A stretch of 64,000 nucleotides of DNA from Bacillus sp. FJAT-27264. Lineage in GTDB: Bacteria; Bacillota; Bacilli; Paenibacillales; Paenibacillaceae. The notes under the pieces were generated by a model, which made no database searches, was not told the DNA's origin, and saw nothing but the letters and a program-made list of their open reading frames with translations. The DNA lies in the NCBI RefSeq assembly GCF_001682855.1, contig NZ_MAQW01000012.1:620001-684000 (forward strand). The letters are read 5' to 3'. The first letter of the stretch is position 1; each line of letters opens with the position of its first letter. Below, in pieces: positions 60,373 to 64,000 of the stretch. The position numbers and the translations under genes are program-made.

Positions 60373-61578
60373 CTAATTGGCCTGAAAAGAGCTACCGCGC
60401 ATATCTGTATGCCTGATCACTGCGTCAATCTCATAATTGACCCGGCATTTTTTGAATATCTGCTCCCAATGATTCTCGACCACCTTCCAACCCTTCTTGT
60501 TGTCTCTTTCCACGGCTTGCCCAAAGCCCAGAAAATCACTATTCATCCTACGGGCTGCTGTCAGCGCCGCGGTCAGTTGTTTCTCAGTTTCTTGCTCCAC
60601 TAACCCTGAGAGGTCGTTCAGCACCTTGGGATTCGTGAGATCTAGATTATTGGGAGATTCCTTTAGACCTGCCTGCTGGGTGATTTTAATCGTGATCAGG
60701 GGATCTTCGGGATTGTCTGCCTCTGCCTCCACCTTGACTTGTGAGAGATAGACGTTAAATGCCACGTAGTTTCCCTTCCCGCTTTTGACAAGCAGTGGCA
60801 TCTGTGTGATTTTGTTCTTTATCAACGCTGTGCCGACTGCTTCGCTGCCTTCGAGCCAACCCACCAGTTTATCTGCTTTAAAAGCGGCTATGCCCGTCAC
60901 CTTTAGTGTTGCTTTAGGAGCAATGCTTTTTAGATTGTCATTGGTATCAGACTTCTTCTCCTCCCCGGAGACCAGTACACCATTGATCAGTGGACCTCCG
61001 CCCGGAATTTGAAGCCCCCGGACCACATCGTCCACTTCCATCTTGAAATTGTAGCCAAACTGCCTGGAGGTGGTCTCCAGCTTCTCCACCAGATCATTGG
61101 CAGGAATCTTGCTGAACACCGTCATGGTGGTCATACTATCCTTAGCCGTCTGCCCTTTGGAGATGAACATAAAACTCGTCAGCCGTGTCTCACTCTCCCT
61201 TTCCAGTACGTCCATAATGTCTTTGATGCCTTCTCTCCCGAATTTCTCGGAGATTACCAGTACCCGGACATGGCCAAGCGACAGAAATCGAGCAGTCTGA
61301 CGCGAAGCATCAGCAAGGGCTTCGAACATGGAGCGGCCCCTGCCGGTGTATACGGCAACGGGCGAGGTGCCCCGGGCGTTTTTGCCGGAAATCTCATCCG
61401 CAACGACAACCTGGAAGGAAAGCTCGTATTTCTCCTCCTCTGATGGCCCCCTGTCAATAGCTACTCCGGTGACTACAGCCCTCCGGTTCAGCTCCACACT
61501 GTCCCAGCAGCCCGTCAGCCCGAGTAGTGTGATGCAACACAGCGTTGTCATTGCTACACTCAAAAATCGTCTATTCAT
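60373..61578 (-). CDS. GerAC family germination lipoprotein
   Basis: The 401-residue protein has a lipoprotein signal (LLGLTGC, Cys near 23) followed by WDSVELNRRAVVTGVAIDRG, the typical GerAC opening, and the C-terminal GQAVERDNKKGWKVVENHW. It is the peripheral C subunit of a Ger receptor on the spore inner membrane. The ATG at 61578 overlaps the end of the GerAA gene by eight bases; GGAAAAGAGC lies before it. Confidence 0.93.
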   Translation of the reverse strand: MNRRFLSVAMTTLCCITLLGLTGCWDSVELNRRAVVTGVAIDRGPSEEEKYELSFQVVVADEISGKNARGTSPVAVYTGRGRSMFEALADASRQTARFLSLGHVRVLVISEKFGREGIKDIMDVLERESETRLTSFMFISKGQTAKDSMTTMTVFSKIPANDLVEKLETTSRQFGYNFKMEVDDVVRGLQIPGGGPLINGVLVSGEEKKSDTNDNLKSIAPKATLKVTGIAAFKADKLVGWLEGSEAVGTALIKNKITQMPLLVKSGKGNYVAFNVYLSQVKVEAEADNPEDPLITIKITQQAGLKESPNNLDLTNPKVLNDLSGLVEQETEKQLTAALTAARRMNSDFLGFGQAVERDNKKGWKVVENHWEQIFKKCRVNYEIDAVIRHTDMRGSSFQAN

Positions 61579-63244
61579 GCTGCTCTTTTCCTTCCATGGG
61601 ACCGGTTGTTTCGGCATGTTCCTCCGGGATCTTGGGCGAGAGATTCTCTTCATGTCCACTGTTGATCATCTTGCCTTGTGGAACGGATGCCCCCGTCGTA
61701 TGCCTTGATTTGCTAGCTCCCTTAGCCCATAGGGGCAGTCTTAAAATAGTGTCTTTACGGGATTTCAAAGAAGGCGGAACGATAGGCGACAGATAAGGAA
61801 TACCAAAAGAACGCAGGCTGTTCATATGTGCAACCAGGACAATCATGCCCAGTGTGATTCCGAAGAAACCGAACATCCCGGCAAGAAACAGAAAGACAAA
61901 GCGAATTAACCTACCCGCAATCGACATATTGTAAGCGGGAATAGCGAAGCTTGCGATCCCCGTCAAGGCAACCACGATAACCATTACCGGTGTAATGATT
62001 CCAGCCTCCACCACGGCCTGGCCAAGAATCAAGGCTCCGACAACAGACACCGTCTGCCCTACTGCACGAGGCATGCGCACCCCCGCTTCCCGCAAAATTT
62101 CAATGGCTCCTTCCATCAACAGTGCCTCTACAAAAGCTGGAAAGGGAACGTTCTCTCGCTGTGCCAGAAGGCTGATCAATAGCGTGGTGGGAATCATTTC
62201 ATAGTGATAGGTAGTAAGGGCGATGTATACGGCCGGTCCAAGCATCAGCACGATAAAACTGATATACCGGATAATGCGCATCAACAGGGAAATATCAAAC
62301 CGCTGGGCATAATCGTCAGAGGATTGAAAGAACTGGGTAAAAACAGCTGGCAGTACCAGGATAAATGGCGTGCCGTCCACGATCAGCACCACTCGTCCCT
62401 CCAGCAAATTTGCAACTGCGGAATCGGGCCGCTCCGTATTGTAGACAGTCGGAAATGGCGTAAAAGTCTTGTCCTGGATAAGCTCTTCGATATAGCCTGA
62501 TTCCAGCACTGCGTCGATCTTGATCCGGTTTAACCGCAATTTGACCTCAGCCAGCAGCTTATCATCCACTGTGTCCTGTATGAACATCAGAGCCACATAG
62601 GTTTGAGTAACACTACCGATCTTCATATACTCCAGCCTAAGCTTAGGCGATTTGATTCTCCGCCGGATGAGCGATACATTTGTGGCAACCGACTCTACAA
62701 AACTGTCTTTTGGACCCCTCACCACCAGCTGGGAACTAGGCTCGCCGACTGCTCGCCATTCTCCGCCCGTTGTCTCACAGGAAATCACTGCAGAGTATCC
62801 GTCAAGCAGGATCAGCGTCTCTCCCGAGAGAAGGGCCAGCAGTACCTCGTTCCACACTTCCTTTCTGCTTGCCTGACCGATCTCCAAGGCTCGATTCAGT
62901 ATGTAGTCCGGTAGATTCGCGCTCCCTCCTTCACCATCCTTGAAAGTCTCAACAGAAACTTCCAGCAGCGACCCGACTACAAATTGGTTAACGCTGTCCG
63001 CATTCGCCAGTTCACTGAAATGAACAGCCGCCGCTTTGACAGGTACCGCTCCGGCAAGAAGGACATGACGGATTTTAAGATCCGGGCTGTTGCCGAGCTC
63101 GCTTTTAATATTGTCCAACATCTCCTCAAGTACATTGCTAAGCCCAGACGTTCCACCGCCGTTCCCATTTCCTGCATTCGAAGAACCTGTCGACGACTTT
63201 CCCACACCCTCACCGCTACGCCAGAACCTGCCGTTTCTGTTCAC
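61571..63244 (-). CDS. GerAA family spore germination protein
   Basis: The 557-residue protein has a Gly/Ser-rich N-terminus, a soluble Ger-N domain (about 40-290, with the family text GETLILLDGYSAVISCET and VRGPKDSFVESVATN) and a membrane part of about five helices (YISFIVLMLGPAVYIALTTYHYEMIPT, PFPAFVEALLMEGAIEILREAGVRMPRAVGQTVSVVGALILGQA). It forms the A pentamer of a germinant receptor. Start GTG 63244 with GGGGGGAG before it. First gene of the A-C-B operon. Confidence 0.93.
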   Translation of the reverse strand: MNRNGRFWRSGEGVGKSSTGSSNAGNGNGGGTSGLSNVLEEMLDNIKSELGNSPDLKIRHVLLAGAVPVKAAAVHFSELANADSVNQFVVGSLLEVSVETFKDGEGGSANLPDYILNRALEIGQASRKEVWNEVLLALLSGETLILLDGYSAVISCETTGGEWRAVGEPSSQLVVRGPKDSFVESVATNVSLIRRRIKSPKLRLEYMKIGSVTQTYVALMFIQDTVDDKLLAEVKLRLNRIKIDAVLESGYIEELIQDKTFTPFPTVYNTERPDSAVANLLEGRVVLIVDGTPFILVLPAVFTQFFQSSDDYAQRFDISLLMRIIRYISFIVLMLGPAVYIALTTYHYEMIPTTLLISLLAQRENVPFPAFVEALLMEGAIEILREAGVRMPRAVGQTVSVVGALILGQAVVEAGIITPVMVIVVALTGIASFAIPAYNMSIAGRLIRFVFLFLAGMFGFFGITLGMIVLVAHMNSLRSFGIPYLSPIVPPSLKSRKDTILRLPLWAKGASKSRHTTGASVPQGKMINSGHEENLSPKIPEEHAETTGPMEGKEQHE

Positions 63245-63272
63245 ATACTCCCCCCTTTCTCACACTGGAGCT

Positions 63273-63303
63273 TATTATTCACGGCGGGCTCTTCCATTAT
63301 TCG
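63273..63303 (-). promoter_or_regulatory. Possible forespore (sigma-G type) promoter of the ger operon
   Basis: On the minus strand CGAATA (63303-63298), 18 bases, AATAATA (63279-63273); consensus for sigma-G is about TGAATA and CATACTA. The distance to the GTG is about 29 bases. Confidence 0.3.
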
Positions 63304-63326
63304 GCTGATTTCTGGATGTAACATGA

Positions 63327-63357
63327 CAAAAAAAGCCGTCACAATACGTGACGGCTT
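63327..63357 (-). terminator. Terminator of dapF
   Basis: AAGCCGTCAC (63333-63342) and GTGACGGCTT (63348-63357) are perfect arms with seven Ts after them on the minus strand. Confidence 0.9.
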
Positions 63358-63396
63358 GGCTTACAACTTAGCTCATATGGACGATTAGCGGTTCAC

Positions 63397-64000
63397 TTAT
63401 ACTTCAACAGTACCTGTGTATACCACTTCAGCGGGACCTGTCATATAGACATGATTGTCTTCTTCATTCCATTCAATAAAGAGATCCCCGCCCTTGAGGC
63501 TGATCCAGGCTGATCTGTCGGTCAGACCATTCAGTACGGACGATACAAGTGTCGCACAGGCTCCGGTTCCACAGGCCAGTGTCGGTCCGGCACCACGTTC
63601 CCAGACGCGCATATCCACCCGGCCCCGATCGAGTACCGTCGCGAACTCCACATTGACCTTTCGCGGAAAGAGGGGATGCACTTCCAGCTTCGGCCCCCAT
63701 GTCGCAAGATCAAAGGATACCGCATCCTCCACATAAATTACACAGTGTGGATTACCCATGGATACCGCGGTGAATTTGAATGCCGCTCCTTCGGTTTCAA
63801 TCGGCTGGTTCAACACAGGCTCCGCATCGATCGCAACCGGAATTTGGAGGCCAGAGAGTACCGGCTCGCCCATATCCACAGTTACGGTCTCGACTATGCC
63901 GTCCTTAACCTTCAATGTAACTTTCTGCTCACCTGCACCAATGGTCTCAATGACGATTTCCTCCGAGTTCACGAGGCCATGATCATACACATATTTGGAG
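63397..64000 (-). CDS. dapF: Diaminopimelate epimerase, 5' end cut off by window edge
   Basis: The visible 200 or so residues are the C-terminal part of DapF: VSMGNPHCVIYVED, VNVEFATVLDRGRVDMRVWERGAGPT-type text, and LACGTGACAT with the second catalytic Cys. DapF converts LL- to meso-diaminopimelate for lysine and wall synthesis. The frame is open to the right edge (upstream codons read SKYVYDHG), so the true start and the first catalytic Cys lie outside. Confidence 0.95.
   Translation of the reverse strand, partial: SKYVYDHGLVNSEEIVIETIGAGEQKVTLKVKDGIVETVTVDMGEPVLSGLQIPVAIDAEPVLNQPIETEGAAFKFTAVSMGNPHCVIYVEDAVSFDLATWGPKLEVHPLFPRKVNVEFATVLDRGRVDMRVWERGAGPTLACGTGACATLVSSVLNGLTDRSAWISLKGGDLFIEWNEEDNHVYMTGPAEVVYTGTVEV

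Noticed and set aside
1-64000. tRNA or rRNA genes
   Set aside because: No cloverleaf with a T-loop/anticodon set or rRNA-like stretch was noticed in the intergenic regions; a dedicated tRNA search was not run.

Overview
The window looks like chromosome from a spore-forming Bacillota, most likely Paenibacillus or a close relative. The evidence is the gene order remA-gmk-rpoZ-coaBC-priA-def-fmt-rsmB-rlmN-stp-prkC-rsgA-rpe, a SpoVM-rpmB-FakA junction, SpoVIF, a GerA-type germinant receptor, copper-amine-oxidase-like wall domains, strong AGGAGG ribosome binding sites with frequent TTG and GTG starts, and roughly balanced base composition. I see no prophage, transposase gene, CRISPR array, rRNA or tRNA.

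The first 40 kb is a mosaic of short operons. These are an ECF sigma factor with a DUF4179 partner; a MarR-controlled MmpL exporter; acetyltransferases, a VanZ-like protein and ribose-5-phosphate isomerase; a small transaldolase; an MFS exporter; HelD; a FUSC-type membrane protein; a secreted protein; a PAP2 phosphatase divergent from a divergent Hfq; a lactonase; a LytTR-only regulator; a PrsA-like foldase; a nitroreductase; a wall-domain lipoprotein; TraX; an epimerase; MgtC; a dehydrogenase; a three-gene ABC importer; an NlpC/P60 lipoprotein; a YitT-type membrane protein; and SpoVIF. Most units are bounded by clear hairpin terminators.

From 35 to 57 kb almost everything runs on the minus strand and forms the conserved macromolecular-synthesis block: recG, DegV and FakA (fatty-acid phosphorylation), rpmB on the plus strand, the 26-residue gene spoVM, then rpe back through yicC. 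It covers ribosome GTPase and kinase/phosphatase signalling, rRNA methylation, formylation and deformylation, replication restart, CoA synthesis, RNAP omega, GMP kinase and RemA. thiN and the Asp23 gene yloU, both expected here from Bacillus subtilis, are absent from their usual places. After it come a fused homocysteine methyltransferase/MTHF reductase, a small membrane protein, a gerA-type A-C-B operon and the 3' part of dapF.

The most interesting non-genic signals are four. First, a consensus promoter and orphan terminator predict a short RNA of about 160 nt divergent from helD, with overlapping face-to-face promoters. Second, a roughly 100-bp two-hairpin repeat occurs in near-identical copies upstream of rlmN and upstream of coaBC, in the same orientation. 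Third, a long 9-bp tandem repeat and a cluster of palindromes fill the 1-kb def-priA gap. Fourth, several operator-like palindromes are present. I found no clear new multi-gene system. The coding content is mostly ordinary, and the novelty candidates are RNA- and repeat-level.
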